From Lonepinella koalarum (GTDB taxonomy: Bacteria; Pseudomonadota; Gammaproteobacteria; Enterobacterales; Pasteurellaceae): a stretch of 64,000 nucleotides of DNA. The DNA lies in contig NZ_SRHX01000010.1 of assembly GCF_004565475.1 (NCBI RefSeq), forward strand, positions 1 through 64,000, given 5' to 3'. The translations under genes were made by a program, and so were the position numbers. Positions 30,858-42,209 of this stretch are shown in pieces. Numbering within the stretch: the stretch's first letter is position 1; every line of letters begins with the position of its first letter. The notes below the pieces were generated by a model that made no database searches, had not been told where the DNA came from, and was given only the letters and a program-made list of their open reading frames with translations.

Positions 30858-30875
30858 TTGATGACTCGGTTTGAC

Positions 30876-30904
30876 AAAAGTGCGGTTTTTTACCGCACTT
30901 TTTT
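30876..30904 (+). terminator. rplKA terminator made of two inverted uptake signals
   Basis: AAAAGTGCGGT (30876-30886) pairs perfectly with ACCGCACTTTT (30892-30902) over 11 bp with a T5 loop, then a short T tract. Both arms are exact uptake signals. Confidence 0.9.
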
Positions 30905-30915
30905 ATAGAAATGAC

Positions 30916-30944
30916 TTTACCAATAGGAAAAAGTCGTCTATAAT
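30916..30944 (+). promoter_or_regulatory. rplJL promoter
   Basis: TTTACC (30916-30921), a 17-base spacer, and a perfect TATAAT (30939-30944). It lies just past the rplKA terminator and about 260 bases before rplJ, so the transcript starts with a long leader that includes the L10 regulatory RNA. Confidence 0.8.
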
Positions 30945-31014
30945 TGCCGACCTAATTTTGCAAAATGTATTGCGAAATATATTGTAATATATAGCAAAAT
31001 ATAGCGAAGTATTG

Positions 31015-31195
31015 ATGGTGCTTGCCAAATCAAGCCCCATCCAAGACCGTAGGTGGTGACATAAAATCAGTCGCCTTAATATCCAACGTAGATGGTGAAC
31101 AGAAAAAGAATTTTCTGCTTCTGTACACCGAAGTCGTCCTAATAAATATTTTATTAGGTAGTTTAATTCCGAGAAATCGGAGTGTATTCAGGAGC
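31015..31195 (+). ncRNA. L10 leader (autoregulatory mRNA element)
   Basis: The position (rplJ 5' leader) and conserved stretches (GGTGCTTGCC, CCAAGACCGTAGGTGG, then CTTAATATCCAACGTAGATGG) match the L10 leader that binds the L10(L12) complex in gammaproteobacteria. Stems such as CCGAGAAATCGG (31169-31180) precede the ribosome-binding site AGGAG. Binding of excess L10-L12 would repress translation of rplJL. The whole 30858-31204 gap is accounted for by terminator, promoter and leader. Confidence 0.8.
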
Positions 31196-31204
31196 TAAAA
31201 GCCA

Positions 31205-31696
31205 ATGGCATTAAATCTTCAAGACAAACAAGCAATTGTTGCCGAAGTAAATGAAGCAGCCAAAGGTGCCCTATCAGCTGTTATCGCGGATAGCCGTGGT
31301 GTAACAGTTGATAAAATGACTGAGTTACGTAAAACAGCTCGTGAAGCTGGCGTTTCAATGCGTGTGGTTCGTAATACTTTATTACGCCGTGCCGTTGAGG
31401 GGACAGAATTCGAATGCTTAAAAGATACGTTTACTGGTCCAACTCTGATTGCATTTTCTAATGAACACCCAGGTGCAGCAGCACGTTTGTTCACTGAATT
31501 TGCAAAAACAAATAAAGAGTTTGAATTAAAAGGTGCAGCCTTTGAAGGTAAATTGCAGGATGTAAATTTCTTAGCAACATTACCAACTTACGAAGAAGCG
31601 ATTGCACGTTTAATGGGTACAATGAAAGAAGCTGCGGCAGGCAAACTTGTTCGCACTTTTGCAGCATTACGCGACAAATTACAAGAAGCCGCTTAA
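31205..31696 (+). CDS. rplJ: 50S ribosomal protein L10
   Basis: The 163-residue protein has [20 protein letters not shown] at 7-26 and [15 protein letters not shown] near 56, as in other L10 proteins. It forms the base of the L7/L12 stalk. Its synthesis is probably autoregulated through the leader upstream. It is 57 bases before rplL. Confidence 0.98.
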   Translation: MALNLQDKQAIVAEVNEAAKGALSAVIADSRGVTVDKMTELRKTAREAGVSMRVVRNTLLRRAVEGTEFECLKDTFTGPTLIAFSNEHPGAAARLFTEFAKTNKEFELKGAAFEGKLQDVNFLATLPTYEEAIARLMGTMKEAAAGKLVRTFAALRDKLQEAA

Positions 31697-31753
31697 TTTT
31701 AAAAGCACTTCTTAAATCGTTTATCAACTTATTTACTTTAGGAATTGATTGTT

Positions 31754-32122
31754 ATGTCATTAACTAACGAACAACTAATCGAAGCGATTGCTTCAAAATC
31801 AGTATCAGAAATCGTTGAATTAATCGCAGCGATGGAAGAAAAATTCGGCGTTTCAGCAGCAGTAGCGGCAGCAGCTCCAGCAGCAGGTGCAGCGGCAGCA
31901 GTTGAAGAAAAAACTGAATTCGATGTAGTATTAGCAGAAGTGGGTGCAAACAAAGTTGCTGTGATCAAAGCAGTACGTGGTGCAACAGGTTTAGGCTTAA
32001 AAGAAGCGAAAGACTTAGTTGAATCTGCACCAGCTAACTTAAAAGAAGGCATTGCTAAAGCAGAAGCAGAAGCATTGAAAAAAGAATTAGAAGAAGCGGG
32101 TGCAAAAGTAGAGATCAAATAA
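31754..32122 (+). CDS. rplL: 50S ribosomal protein L7/L12
   Basis: The 122-residue protein starts at ATG 31754 (an ATT three codons earlier is in frame but not favoured). It has an N-terminal dimer domain, an alanine-rich hinge (about 35-55), and the C-terminal factor-binding domain with [20 protein letters not shown]. It recruits translational GTPases. The region downstream contains a partial terminator before rpoB. Confidence 0.98.
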   Translation: MSLTNEQLIEAIASKSVSEIVELIAAMEEKFGVSAAVAAAAPAAGAAAAVEEKTEFDVVLAEVGANKVAVIKAVRGATGLGLKEAKDLVESAPANLKEGIAKAEAEALKKELEEAGAKVEIK

Positions 32123-32170
32123 TTTTGATTGACACTTTTTCCACTTCGGAAACCAGATTTTCTGGGAAAG

Positions 32171-32200
32171 TGGCTGACGGAATACCGTCAGCCATTTTGT
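32171..32200 (+). terminator. rplL-rpoB attenuator hairpin
   Basis: TGGCTGACGG (32171-32180) pairs with CCGTCAGCCA (32185-32194), followed by TTTTGT. It matches the position of the E. coli partial terminator that lowers rpoBC expression relative to rplJL. The rest of the 32123-32426 gap has one uptake signal (32370) and no open reading frame I would support. Confidence 0.75.
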
Positions 32201-32426
32201 GCTATCAAGGTAGCATAAATAAAACCACCGTTTTATTGTCGATAAATTAAGTTAAATCAATCTGTTAGCTTAATGACAATCCGCTCATCAGAAGTAAGGT
32301 TCAGAGTGCGGTATCTAACAAACGGATTCAAATCATTGTAACAGGTCGGCAAAAATTTTTATTTTTTTCACCGCACTTTTAAACTGTTGCAATTCGGTCA
32401 CACTAAAAAATTACAGAGGAACCCCA

Positions 32427-35400
32427 ATGGTTTACTCCTATACCGAGAAAAAACGTATTCGTAAAGACTTCGGCAAACGTCCGCAAGTTTTAAATGTACC
32501 TTATTTATTAACAATCCAATTAGATTCTTTCGATAAATTTATCCAAAGAGATCCTGAAGGACAACAAGGCTTAGAAGCGGCATTTCGTTCTGTTTTCCCT
32601 ATCGTGAGTAATAATGGTAGTACAGAATTACAATATGTCAGTTATCAATTAGGTCAGCCAGTATTTGATGTGCGAGAATGTCAAATTCGAGGTACCACTT
32701 TTGCCGCACCATTGCGTGTAAAATTACGTTTAGTCAGCTATGATAGAGATGCGGCACCGGGTACCATCAAAGACATTAAAGAACAAGATGTGTATATGGG
32801 TGAAATCCCGCTGATGACTGAAAATGGTACCTTTGTGATCAACGGTACAGAACGGGTTATCGTTTCACAATTACATCGCAGTCCGGGTGTATTCTTTGAT
32901 TCTGACAAAGGCAAAACCCACTCATCTGGGAAAGTATTATATAACGCCAGAATTATCCCTTATCGTGGTTCTTGGTTAGATTTTGAATTTGATCCGAAAG
33001 ATAACTTATTTGCACGTATTGACCGCCGCCGTAAATTACCGGCAACCATTATTTTACGCGCCTTAAACTACACCACTGAAGAAATTTTGGATTTATTCTT
33101 TGAGAAAGTACAATTTGAAATTCAAGATAATAAATTATTAATGACCTTGGTGCCAGAGCGTTTACGTGGTGAAACCGCCAGCTTTGACATTGAAGCCAAT
33201 GGCAAAGTTTATGTCGAACGTGGTCGTCGTATCACTGCCCGTCATATTCGCGCTTTAGAAAAAGATAATATCGATAAAGTTGAAGTGCCAACCGAATATA
33301 TTATCGGTGAAGTGGTCGCCAAAGATTATGTGGATTTAGAAAGTGGTGAGATTATTTGTCCAGCTAATATGGAACTATCGCTAGAGCTATTAGCCAAATT
33401 AGCGCAAGCAGGTTACACCACCATTGAAACCTTATTTACCAATGACTTAGACTTTGGTCCTTATATTTCTGAAACCTTGCGTGTCGATCCGTCTTGTGAT
33501 CGTTTAAGTGCGTTAGTGGAAATCTATCGCATGATGCGTCCAGGTGAGCCACCTACAAAAGAAGCCGCCGAAGGTTTATTTGATAACCTGTTCTTCTCAC
33601 AAGATCGTTATGATTTATCGGCAGTAGGTCGGATGAAATTCAACCGTTCTTTAGGCATTGAAGAAGAAGCAGGCAGTGGCGTATTAAGCAAAGAAGACAT
33701 TGTCAATGTAATGAAAAAACTCATTGACATTCGTAATGGTCGTGGCGAAGTGGACGATATTGACCACTTGGGTAACCGCCGTATTCGTTCTGTAGGTGAA
33801 ATGGCAGAAAACCAATTCCGTATTGGTTTAGTACGTGTTGAGCGTGCCGTGCGTGAGCGTTTATCTTTAGGCGATTTAGATGCAGTCACACCACAAGATT
33901 TAATCAATGCCAAACCAATTTCTGCTGCAGTGAAAGAATTCTTTGGTTCATCACAATTATCGCAATTTATGGATCAAAACAACCCATTATCGGAAGTGAC
34001 CCATAAACGCCGTATTTCAGCTCTTGGCCCAGGTGGTTTAACCCGTGAACGGGCAGGCTTTGAAGTGCGTGACGTACATACCACCCACTATGGTCGTGTG
34101 TGTCCAATCGAAACCCCTGAAGGCCCGAATATCGGTTTGATTAACTCCCTTTCTGTGTATGCTCGTACTAACGACTACGGTTTCTTAGAAACCCCATATC
34201 GTAAAGTGGTCGATGGTCAAGTGACCGAAGAAATCGAATATTTATCTGCCATTGAAGAAGGTAAATATGTGATCGCACAGGCGAACTCCAATCTTGATGA
34301 AAACTTCCGCTTTACTGATGCCTTTGTGACGGCTCGTGGTGAACACGGTGAATCAGGGTTATATCGCCCAGAAGATATTCATTATATGGACGTTTCCACC
34401 CAACAAGTGGTGTCGGTGGCGGCTGCGTTAATTCCATTCTTGGAACACGACGATGCGAACCGTGCCTTAATGGGTGCGAACATGCAACGCCAAGCCGTCC
34501 CAACGTTACGCTCCGATAAACCATTAGTCGGTACAGGCATGGAAAAACCAATCGCCCTTGATTCAGGTGTGGCTGTGGTTGCTAAACGTGGTGGGACAAT
34601 CCAATATGTGGATGCCTCTCGTATCGTGGTGAAAGTCAACGAAGACGAAACCATTCCAGGTGAAGCAGGGATTGATATTTATAACTTGATTAAATACACC
34701 CGTTCAAACCAAAATACTTGTATCAACCAAATTCCTTGTGTGAATTTAGGTGAGCCAGTGGGGCGTGGTGAAATCTTAGCTGATGGTCCATCAACCGATC
34801 TTGGTGAATTGGCGTTAGGTCAAAATATCCGTGTGGCATTTATGCCTTGGAACGGTTATAACTTTGAAGACTCCATGTTAGTGTCTGAGCGTGTGGTGCA
34901 ACAAGATCGTTTTACCACCATTCATATTCAAGAATTATCTTGTGTGGCACGTGATACCAAACTCGGTTCGGAAGAAATCACCGCAGATATTCCAAATGTG
35001 GGTGAAGCGGCGTTAAGCAAACTGGATGAATCAGGGATTGTGTATGTCGGTGCGGAAGTGAAAGGCGGCGATATTCTGGTGGGTAAAGTGACACCAAAAG
35101 GTGAAACTCAATTAACTCCAGAAGAAAAATTATTACGTGCGATTTTCGGTGAAAAAGCATCTGATGTAAAAGACAGCTCACTTCGTGTACCAAATGGCAC
35201 GTCAGGTACGATTATTGACGTGCAAGTCTTTACCCGTGACGGTGTAGAGAAAGACAAACGTGCCTTAGAAATCGAAGAAATGCAACTCAAACAAGCGAAA
35301 AAAGACCTTGTGGAAGAGTTGGAAATTTTAGAAGCAGGCTTGTTCTCTCGTGTGCGTAACCTATTAATTGACGGTGGCGTAAGCGAAAAAGAATTGGATA

Positions 35401-36455
35401 AAATGGATCGTACGAAATGGTTAGAACAAACCTTGAGCGATGAAGCGAAACAAAACCAATTAGAACAACTTGCCGAACAATATGAAGAATTACGCAAAGA
35501 CTTTGAACACAAACTTGAAGTGAAACGTGGCAAAATCATTCAAGGTGATGATTTAGCCCCAGGCGTGTTAAAAGTGGTTAAAGTCTATCTTGCGGTGAAA
35601 CGCCATATCCAACCAGGTGATAAAATGGCGGGTCGTCACGGTAATAAAGGGGTTATCTCAAAAATTAACCCTGTGGAAGATATGCCGTACGATGAAAACG
35701 GTCAACCTGTGGAAATCGTGTTGAACCCATTGGGCGTACCATCTCGTATGAACATCGGTCAGATTTTGGAAACTCACTTAGGTTTAGCGGCGAAAGGGAT
35801 TGGTGATCAAATCAATGCAATGCTTAAACAAAAACAAGAAGTGGAAAAATTGCGTGGCTATATTCAAAAAGCCTACGATTTAGGTGGTGGTTCACAAAAA
35901 GTGGATCTTAGCACCTTCACTGATGAAGAAGTCTTGCGTTTAGCCGAAAACTTGCGTAAAGGTATGCCATTGGCGACACCAGTATTTGACGGTGCTCACG
36001 AGAGTGAAATCAAGGGCTTGCTTGAATTAGGTGGCTTGCCGACTTCAGGTCAAATTACCTTATACGATGGTCGTACAGGGGAAAAATTTGAACGTCCAGT
36101 TACGGTCGGCTATATGTATATGCTCAAATTGAACCACTTAGTTGACGACAAAATGCACGCTCGTTCAACAGGTTCTTATAGTCTTGTTACACAACAACCG
36201 TTGGGTGGTAAAGCCCAATTCGGTGGTCAGCGTTTCGGTGAAATGGAGGTCTGGGCATTAGAAGCCTATGGTGCTGCTTACACCTTACAAGAAATGTTGA
36301 CGGTGAAATCCGATGATGTGAACGGTCGTACGAAGATGTATAAAAATATCGTCGGTGGCACCCATTATATGGAACCAGGCACACCAGAATCTTTCAATGT
36401 GATTATGAAAGAAATTCGTTCGCTTGGTCTTAACATTGATTTAGACGAAGAGTAA
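32427..36455 (+). CDS. rpoB: RNA polymerase beta subunit
   Basis: The 1342-residue protein equals the E. coli length. The rifampicin pocket is visible ([20 protein letters not shown] near 509-528, then [11 protein letters not shown]) with the sensitive-type residues at the usual Asp, His and Ser positions. The C-terminal switch and clamp region ends in [11 protein letters not shown]. It forms the catalytic core with RpoC. Confidence 0.99.
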   Translation: MVYSYTEKKRIRKDFGKRPQVLNVPYLLTIQLDSFDKFIQRDPEGQQGLEAAFRSVFPIVSNNGSTELQYVSYQLGQPVFDVRECQIRGTTFAAPLRVKLRLVSYDRDAAPGTIKDIKEQDVYMGEIPLMTENGTFVINGTERVIVSQLHRSPGVFFDSDKGKTHSSGKVLYNARIIPYRGSWLDFEFDPKDNLFARIDRRRKLPATIILRALNYTTEEILDLFFEKVQFEIQDNKLLMTLVPERLRGETASFDIEANGKVYVERGRRITARHIRALEKDNIDKVEVPTEYIIGEVVAKDYVDLESGEIICPANMELSLELLAKLAQAGYTTIETLFTNDLDFGPYISETLRVDPSCDRLSALVEIYRMMRPGEPPTKEAAEGLFDNLFFSQDRYDLSAVGRMKFNRSLGIEEEAGSGVLSKEDIVNVMKKLIDIRNGRGEVDDIDHLGNRRIRSVGEMAENQFRIGLVRVERAVRERLSLGDLDAVTPQDLINAKPISAAVKEFFGSSQLSQFMDQNNPLSEVTHKRRISALGPGGLTRERAGFEVRDVHTTHYGRVCPIETPEGPNIGLINSLSVYARTNDYGFLETPYRKVVDGQVTEEIEYLSAIEEGKYVIAQANSNLDENFRFTDAFVTARGEHGESGLYRPEDIHYMDVSTQQVVSVAAALIPFLEHDDANRALMGANMQRQAVPTLRSDKPLVGTGMEKPIALDSGVAVVAKRGGTIQYVDASRIVVKVNEDETIPGEAGIDIYNLIKYTRSNQNTCINQIPCVNLGEPVGRGEILADGPSTDLGELALGQNIRVAFMPWNGYNFEDSMLVSERVVQQDRFTTIHIQELSCVARDTKLGSEEITADIPNVGEAALSKLDESGIVYVGAEVKGGDILVGKVTPKGETQLTPEEKLLRAIFGEKASDVKDSSLRVPNGTSGTIIDVQVFTRDGVEKDKRALEIEEMQLKQAKKDLVEELEILEAGLFSRVRNLLIDGGVSEKELDKMDRTKWLEQTLSDEAKQNQLEQLAEQYEELRKDFEHKLEVKRGKIIQGDDLAPGVLKVVKVYLAVKRHIQPGDKMAGRHGNKGVISKINPVEDMPYDENGQPVEIVLNPLGVPSRMNIGQILETHLGLAAKGIGDQINAMLKQKQEVEKLRGYIQKAYDLGGGSQKVDLSTFTDEEVLRLAENLRKGMPLATPVFDGAHESEIKGLLELGGLPTSGQITLYDGRTGEKFERPVTVGYMYMLKLNHLVDDKMHARSTGSYSLVTQQPLGGKAQFGGQRFGEMEVWALEAYGAAYTLQEMLTVKSDDVNGRTKMYKNIVGGTHYMEPGTPESFNVIMKEIRSLGLNIDLDEE

Positions 36456-36477
36456 GCCGACAGGCAAATTATCCGCT

Positions 36478-36518
36478 AAAGTGCGGTTAAAAAAATCTAA
36501 TTTTTTACACCGCACTTT
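36478..36518 (+). repeat. inverted uptake-signal pair between rpoB and rpoC
   Basis: AAAGTGCGGT (36478-36487) and ACCGCACTTT (36509-36518) form a perfect 10-bp inverted repeat with a 21-base AT-rich loop. No T tract follows, so it probably does not terminate transcription, as rpoC must be read through. Confidence 0.8.
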
Positions 36519-36550
36519 GAATACGTTTAACTCCGATAGGAGCAAAATCT

Positions 36551-39500
36551 GTGAAAGATTTAGTTAAATTTTTAAAAGCACAATCAAAAACTGCAGAAGA
36601 TTTTGATGTGATTAAAATCGGTCTAGCTTCCCCTGATATGATCCGTTCTTGGTCATTTGGTGAAGTGAAAAAACCAGAAACCATTAACTACCGCACATTC
36701 AAACCAGAACGTGACGGTCTTTTCTGCGCCCGTATTTTCGGACCAGTGAAAGATTACGAATGTTTATGTGGTAAATATAAACGCTTAAAACACCGTGGCG
36801 TGATCTGTGAAAAATGTGGCGTAGAAGTAACACAAACCAAAGTTCGCCGTGAACGTATGGGACATATTGAGTTAGCTTCTCCAGTAGCCCATATTTGGTT
36901 CTTAAAATCCCTGCCGTCCCGTATTGGCTTGTTGTTAGATATGCCGTTGCGTGATATTGAGCGTGTGCTTTATTTTGAAAGCTACATCGTGATTGAGCCG
37001 GGAATGACCGATCTTGAAAAAGGTCAATTACTCACCGAAGAACAATATTTGGAAGCCGAAGACCGTTTCCAAGATGAATTTGAAGCGAAGATGGGGGCAG
37101 AAGCCATTCAAGCGATTTTGCGTGATATGGATCTTCCACATGAATGCGAAGTGTTACGTGAAGAATTGCAAGAAACCAATTCGGAAACCAAACGTAAAAA
37201 AATCACCAAACGCTTGAAATTAATCGAGGCTTTCATTCAGTCTGGCAATAAACCAGAATGGATGGTGATGACCGTATTGCCTGTGTTACCACCTGATTTA
37301 CGTCCGTTAGTACCGTTAGACGGTGGTCGTTTTGCTACGTCTGATTTGAACGATCTCTATCGCCGTGTGATCAACCGTAACAACCGTTTAAAACGTTTAT
37401 TGGATTTAATTGCGCCAGATATTATCGTGCGTAACGAAAAACGTATGTTACAAGAATCTGTGGATGCCTTATTAGATAACGGTCGCCGTGGTCGTGCGAT
37501 TACGGGTTCAAACCGCCGTCCGTTGAAATCTTTGGCAGATATGATCAAAGGTAAACAAGGTCGTTTCCGTCAAAACTTATTAGGTAAACGTGTTGACTAT
37601 TCAGGACGTTCTGTAATCACCGTGGGTCCATACTTACACCTACATCAATGTGGTTTACCGAAAAAAATGGCGTTGGAATTATTCCGTCCATTTATTTACG
37701 CTAAATTAGAAAGCCGTGGTTACGCATCAACCATTAAAGCTGCCAAAAAAATGGTGGAGCGTGAAGATGCTATCGTATGGGATATTTTAGCGGACGTGAT
37801 TCGTGAACACCCAATCTTATTAAACCGTGCGCCAACCTTGCACCGTTTGGGTATTCAAGCCTTTGAACCGTTATTAATTGAAGGGAAAGCCATTCAGTTA
37901 CACCCATTAGTCTGTGCGGCGTTCAATGCGGACTTTGACGGCGACCAAATGGCGGTTCACGTTCCATTGACATTAGAAGCCCAGCTAGAAGCTCGTGCCT
38001 TAATGATGTCCACCAACAACATTTTATCCCCTGCCAGTGGTGATCCGATTATCGTGCCATCACAAGACGTGGTATTGGGTCTATACTACATGACCCGTGA
38101 CAAAGTGAACGGCAAAGGCGAAGGTATGTTGTTGCAAGACCCGAGAGAAGCGGAAAAAGCCTACCGTACAGGACAGGCGGAATTACATTCTCGTGTTAAA
38201 GTGCGTATTACCGAATACACTAAAAATGCGGATGGTGAATTTGAACCACAAACCAACTTAGTGGATACCACCATTGGTCGTGCCATTTTATGGATGATCG
38301 CACCAAAAGGGATGCCATTTAGCTTGTTTAACCAAACCTTAGGCAAAAAAGCGATTTCAAAATTGATCAACGAAAGCTATCGCCGTTTGGGGATGAAACC
38401 AAGCGTGCTATTCGCTGACCATATTATGTACACCGGCTTTGCTTACGCGGCACGTTCAGGTTCATCTGTTGGTATTGACGATATGGTCATTCCACAGAAA
38501 AAATACGAAATTATTTCCGCTGCTGAAGAAGAAGTGGCAGAAATTCAAGAGCAATTCCAATCAGGTTTAGTGACTGCCGGCGAACGTTATAATAAAGTGA
38601 TCGATATTTGGGCGGCGGCTAACGAACGTGTTGCCAAAGTGATGATGGAAAACTTGTCCACGGAAGAAGTGATCAACCGTGACGGTAATCCTGAAAAACA
38701 AGCGTCTTTCAACAGCATCTTTATGATGGCTGACTCTGGTGCGCGTGGTTCTGCCGCACAGATTCGTCAGTTAGCGGGTATGCGTGGTTTGATGGCACGT
38801 CCAGACGGTTCAATTATTGAAACCCCAATTACCGCAAATTTCCGTGAAGGCTTGAACGTATTACAATACTTTATTTCCACCCACGGGGCGCGTAAAGGTT
38901 TGGCAGATACCGCATTGAAAACTGCAAACTCTGGTTATTTAACTCGTCGTTTAGTGGATGTAGCACAAGACTTAGTGATCACCGAAGATGATTGTGGCAC
39001 GCACGAAGGTATCGTGATGGCACCATTAATTGAAGGTGGCGATGAAAAAGTCCCATTGCGTGAATTAGTGTTAGGTCGTGTTGCTGCCGAAGATGTGTTA
39101 AAACCAGGTACAGACGAAGTGTTAATCGCTCGTAATACTTTATTAGACGAAAAACTCTGTAATGTATTAGATGAAAACTCCGTGGATACGGTAAAAGCAC
39201 GTTCTGTGGTAACCTGTAACACTGATTTTGGTGTGTGTGCGAAATGTTATGGTCGTGATTTAGCACGTGGTCACTTGATTAACCAAGGGGAAGCTGTCGG
39301 TGTTATCGCTGCTCAATCTATCGGTGAACCGGGTACACAGTTAACCATGCGTACGTTCCATATCGGTGGTGCGGCATCTGCAGCAGCCAAAGAATCCAGC
39401 GTGCAAGTGAAAAACAACGGTACCATTCGTTTAGCCAACGTGAAATTCGTTAATAACAACGAGGGTAAATTAGTTTTAACTTCTCGTAATACCGAATTAA

Positions 39501-40816
39501 CCGTGATTGACGCATTCGGTCGTACCAAAGAGCATTATAAATTGCCTTACGGTACCATTTTAAACAAAGCAGACGGCAGCGATGTCGAAGCGGGCGAAAC
39601 CATTGCCAACTGGGATCCGCATACCATGCCGGTTATCTCTGAAGTAGCGGGTTTCGTGAAATTCGTGGATATCGTGGACGGCTTGACCGTGACACGCCAA
39701 ACCGATGAATTGACAGGTTTATCTTCTATCTTAGTGCAAGATGTGGGTGAACGTGCAACAGCCGGTAAAGACTTACGTCCAGCGATTAAATTAGTGGATG
39801 CCAAAGGTAACGATATTTTAATCCCAGGTACGGATGTGGCTGCACAATACTTCTTACCAGGTAAAGCGATTGTGAACCTTGAAGACGGTGCAGAAATCAA
39901 TATTGGTGATCCGTTAGCGCGTATTCCACAAGAATCCGTCGGAACCAAAGATATTACTGGGGGTCTTCCACGCGTGGCAGACTTATTTGAAGCACGCAAA
40001 CCGAAAGAGCCAGCGATTTTGGCAGAAATTTCAGGTATCGTGTCCTTCGGGAAAGAAACCAAAGGCAAACGCCGCCTATTGATTACCCCAACAGACGGCT
40101 CCGATGCGTACGAAGAAATGATTCCAAAATGGCGTCAACTCAACGTATTTGAAGGCGAAATGGTGGAACGTGGCGACTTAATTTCAGACGGGGCAGAAAC
40201 CCCACATGATATCTTACGTTTACGTGGTGTTCACGCCGTGACGGAATATATCGTCAACGAAGTGCAAGAAGTTTACCGCTTACAAGGGGTAAAAATCAAC
40301 GACAAGCACATCGAAGTGATTGTTCGTCAAATGTTGCGCAAAGCCATTATTACCAACGCTTATGACTCTGAATTCTTAGAGGGTGAGCAAGTGGAAGTGG
40401 CACGCATTAAAATCGTCAACCGCAAACGGGAAGCCGAGGGCAAACCATTGGTAGAATACCAACGTGAATTACTCGGTATTACCAAAGCATCACTTGCGAC
40501 TGAATCTTTCATCTCTGCGGCATCGTTCCAAGAAACTACACGTGTGTTGACGGAAGCTGCCGTGGCCGGTAAACGTGATGAATTGCGTGGTTTAAAAGAG
40601 AATGTCATCGTTGGTCGCTTAATCCCAGCCGGTACGGGTTTTGCTTATCACCAAAATCGTGTGAAAAACCGTAATGCTGGATTTAAAGTTGAAGAACCTG
40701 TGGTTAAATTCTCTGCCGCTGATGAAGCGGAAATTGAAGCGGAATTTAACAATATGGTCGCTGATGATCCAACCGCTAGTTTGACAGAAATGTTGAATAG
40801 GGTGGATGATGAGTAA
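36551..40816 (+). CDS. rpoC: RNA polymerase beta' subunit
   Basis: The 1421-residue protein (E. coli 1407) starts at GTG. It has the N-terminal zinc ribbon with cysteines in [20 protein letters not shown], the catalytic NADFDGD near 458, and the second zinc site in [18 protein letters not shown]. It is followed by a strong terminator, after which the accessory block begins. Confidence 0.99.
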   Translation: MKDLVKFLKAQSKTAEDFDVIKIGLASPDMIRSWSFGEVKKPETINYRTFKPERDGLFCARIFGPVKDYECLCGKYKRLKHRGVICEKCGVEVTQTKVRRERMGHIELASPVAHIWFLKSLPSRIGLLLDMPLRDIERVLYFESYIVIEPGMTDLEKGQLLTEEQYLEAEDRFQDEFEAKMGAEAIQAILRDMDLPHECEVLREELQETNSETKRKKITKRLKLIEAFIQSGNKPEWMVMTVLPVLPPDLRPLVPLDGGRFATSDLNDLYRRVINRNNRLKRLLDLIAPDIIVRNEKRMLQESVDALLDNGRRGRAITGSNRRPLKSLADMIKGKQGRFRQNLLGKRVDYSGRSVITVGPYLHLHQCGLPKKMALELFRPFIYAKLESRGYASTIKAAKKMVEREDAIVWDILADVIREHPILLNRAPTLHRLGIQAFEPLLIEGKAIQLHPLVCAAFNADFDGDQMAVHVPLTLEAQLEARALMMSTNNILSPASGDPIIVPSQDVVLGLYYMTRDKVNGKGEGMLLQDPREAEKAYRTGQAELHSRVKVRITEYTKNADGEFEPQTNLVDTTIGRAILWMIAPKGMPFSLFNQTLGKKAISKLINESYRRLGMKPSVLFADHIMYTGFAYAARSGSSVGIDDMVIPQKKYEIISAAEEEVAEIQEQFQSGLVTAGERYNKVIDIWAAANERVAKVMMENLSTEEVINRDGNPEKQASFNSIFMMADSGARGSAAQIRQLAGMRGLMARPDGSIIETPITANFREGLNVLQYFISTHGARKGLADTALKTANSGYLTRRLVDVAQDLVITEDDCGTHEGIVMAPLIEGGDEKVPLRELVLGRVAAEDVLKPGTDEVLIARNTLLDEKLCNVLDENSVDTVKARSVVTCNTDFGVCAKCYGRDLARGHLINQGEAVGVIAAQSIGEPGTQLTMRTFHIGGAASAAAKESSVQVKNNGTIRLANVKFVNNNEGKLVLTSRNTELTVIDAFGRTKEHYKLPYGTILNKADGSDVEAGETIANWDPHTMPVISEVAGFVKFVDIVDGLTVTRQTDELTGLSSILVQDVGERATAGKDLRPAIKLVDAKGNDILIPGTDVAAQYFLPGKAIVNLEDGAEINIGDPLARIPQESVGTKDITGGLPRVADLFEARKPKEPAILAEISGIVSFGKETKGKRRLLITPTDGSDAYEEMIPKWRQLNVFEGEMVERGDLISDGAETPHDILRLRGVHAVTEYIVNEVQEVYRLQGVKINDKHIEVIVRQMLRKAIITNAYDSEFLEGEQVEVARIKIVNRKREAEGKPLVEYQRELLGITKASLATESFISAASFQETTRVLTEAAVAGKRDELRGLKENVIVGRLIPAGTGFAYHQNRVKNRNAGFKVEEPVVKFSAADEAEIEAEFNNMVADDPTASLTEMLNRVDDE

Positions 40817-40835
40817 TCGTTGATTTAAATTGACG

Positions 40836-40875
40836 AAAAAGCCCTTTGCTTGTTAAAGTAAAAGGGCTTTTTATT
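40836..40875 (+). terminator. rpoBC intrinsic terminator
   Basis: AAAAAGCCCTTT (40836-40847) pairs with AAAGGGCTTTTT (40861-40872) with a 13-base loop and T tract. It ends the rpoBC operon and marks the left edge of the accessory block. Confidence 0.92.
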
Positions 40876-40899
40876 TAGTTTAAGCAGTTAGAGAAAATC

Positions 40900-42096
40900 A
40901 TGGACAGAGAATATATCCTACGTTTTTTACAAGCTAAAATCAAAATTAATGAACATATTATTGGTGCTGCAGTAGGTTCAGGAATAACGGCTAAATATAC
41001 TACTCAGGGCGGAGCCGATTTTTTATTGGCGCTTAGTGCCGGTAAATATCGTATGATGGGAAGAGGTTCTTATGCCAGTTATTTATGTTATAGTAATAAT
41101 AATGAAATTGTCATGGAGTTAGGTACAAGGGAGTTATTACCTATTATTCAACAAACTCCAGTCTTATTCGGTTTATTTGCCACAGATCCTACGATTCGTC
41201 TTAATAAATATCTACAATTAATTAAACAAAATGGTTTTTCAGGTATTATCAATTTTCCTACAATGGCATTAATTGATGGAAAATTTGGTCAAGTTTTAGC
41301 AAAAGAAGGGCATTCATTTCAAAAAGAAGTTGAAGCAATAAAACTCGCTCATTCTTTGGATTTATTTACTATTGCTTTTGTGTGTACAGAACAACAAGCT
41401 CAGCAGATGTTACAGGCAGGAGCTGATGTTATTTGTGTTCATTTAGGTTTGACTAAGGGGGGAGAACTTGGTGCTAAAAAGTTTATTTCTCTTAATGACG
41501 CTAAACGAATAACAGAACGTATCTTTAATATTTGCCAGCAAGAGAATGAAAATATATTAAGAATGATTTATTCAGGAACAGTAAATACTCCTATGGATAT
41601 GCAATATATTTATCAAAATACTAGTTGTCAAGGGTATATTGGAGGTTCTATTTTTGAACGCATACCAATGGAAAAAGATATTTATAATATGACGAAAATT
41701 TTTAAAAGTTATGTAGATGAACAACAAAATGCTCTCTTAATTCAACAACTCAATAAACATAAACAGCGTAATCATACGGAAGAGGTTAAAAAATATATAG
41801 AGCAGCATTATATGAAAAATATTCATTTATCTGAGTTGGCGTTATTATTATATATTTCACCATCGTATTTAAGTATTAAATTTAAGAAAGATACGGGTAT
41901 ATCTTTTATTGATTATTTAGTCAGTTATCGAATAAATAAAGCAAAAGAATTATTAAAATCGACTAATATATCTTGTAAGGAAATTGCTCAAGCTGTGGGA
42001 TATGTGGACGATATTCAATTTTCCAAGATGTTTAAAAAGAAAACAGGAATAACCGCAATTCAATATAGAAAGAGAGAATATAAACACAATAATTAA
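40900..42096 (+). CDS. fusion regulator: PEP-hydrolase-like TIM barrel plus AraC helix-turn-helix
   Basis: This 398-residue protein has two parts. Residues 1-275 are a TIM-barrel domain of the PEP_hydrolase/TIM-br_sig_trns type (PF09370 from memory), sharing GITAKxxxxGGAD, RMxGRGS, INFPTxxLIDGKF and HLGLT with the separate enzyme at 43451. Residues about 295-398 are an AraC-type double helix-turn-helix (ELALLLYISPSYLSIKFKK, then the second helix pair with VGYVDDIQFSKMFKKKTG). I infer that it senses the same ligand as the neighbouring TIM-barrel protein and controls the two genes downstream. It starts 24 bases after the rpoC terminator, on the same strand. Confidence 0.82.
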   Translation: MDREYILRFLQAKIKINEHIIGAAVGSGITAKYTTQGGADFLLALSAGKYRMMGRGSYASYLCYSNNNEIVMELGTRELLPIIQQTPVLFGLFATDPTIRLNKYLQLIKQNGFSGIINFPTMALIDGKFGQVLAKEGHSFQKEVEAIKLAHSLDLFTIAFVCTEQQAQQMLQAGADVICVHLGLTKGGELGAKKFISLNDAKRITERIFNICQQENENILRMIYSGTVNTPMDMQYIYQNTSCQGYIGGSIFERIPMEKDIYNMTKIFKSYVDEQQNALLIQQLNKHKQRNHTEEVKKYIEQHYMKNIHLSELALLLYISPSYLSIKFKKDTGISFIDYLVSYRINKAKELLKSTNISCKEIAQAVGYVDDIQFSKMFKKKTGITAIQYRKREYKHNN

Positions 42097-42127
42097 AAAT
42101 ATAAACACATTTTATTTTTATATAAGA

Positions 42128-42170
42128 GGGATAAAATCTTAACATCAATAAAAGATTTTATCCCTTTTCT
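42128..42170 (+). terminator. terminator between the fusion regulator and the UPF0261 gene
   Basis: GGGATAAAATCTT (42128-42140) pairs with AAGATTTTATCCC (42152-42164): a perfect 13-bp stem followed by TTTTCTTTT. It separates the regulator from the 42210-44281 operon, which therefore needs its own promoter or antitermination. The 39 bases after it are too short to hold an obvious sigma-70 promoter plus operator. Confidence 0.85.
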
Positions 42171-42209
42171 TTTAAGTAAATTAGCTTTCAGCCAAAGGAG
42201 AGTTGCTCT

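Noticed and set aside
33900-34130. RpoB residue change near the rifampicin region (Thr where E. coli has Pro in DVHPTHYG)
   Set aside because: The main rifampicin-contact residues are of the sensitive type, and this site may simply be the Pasteurellaceae norm; not evidence of resistance without an alignment.
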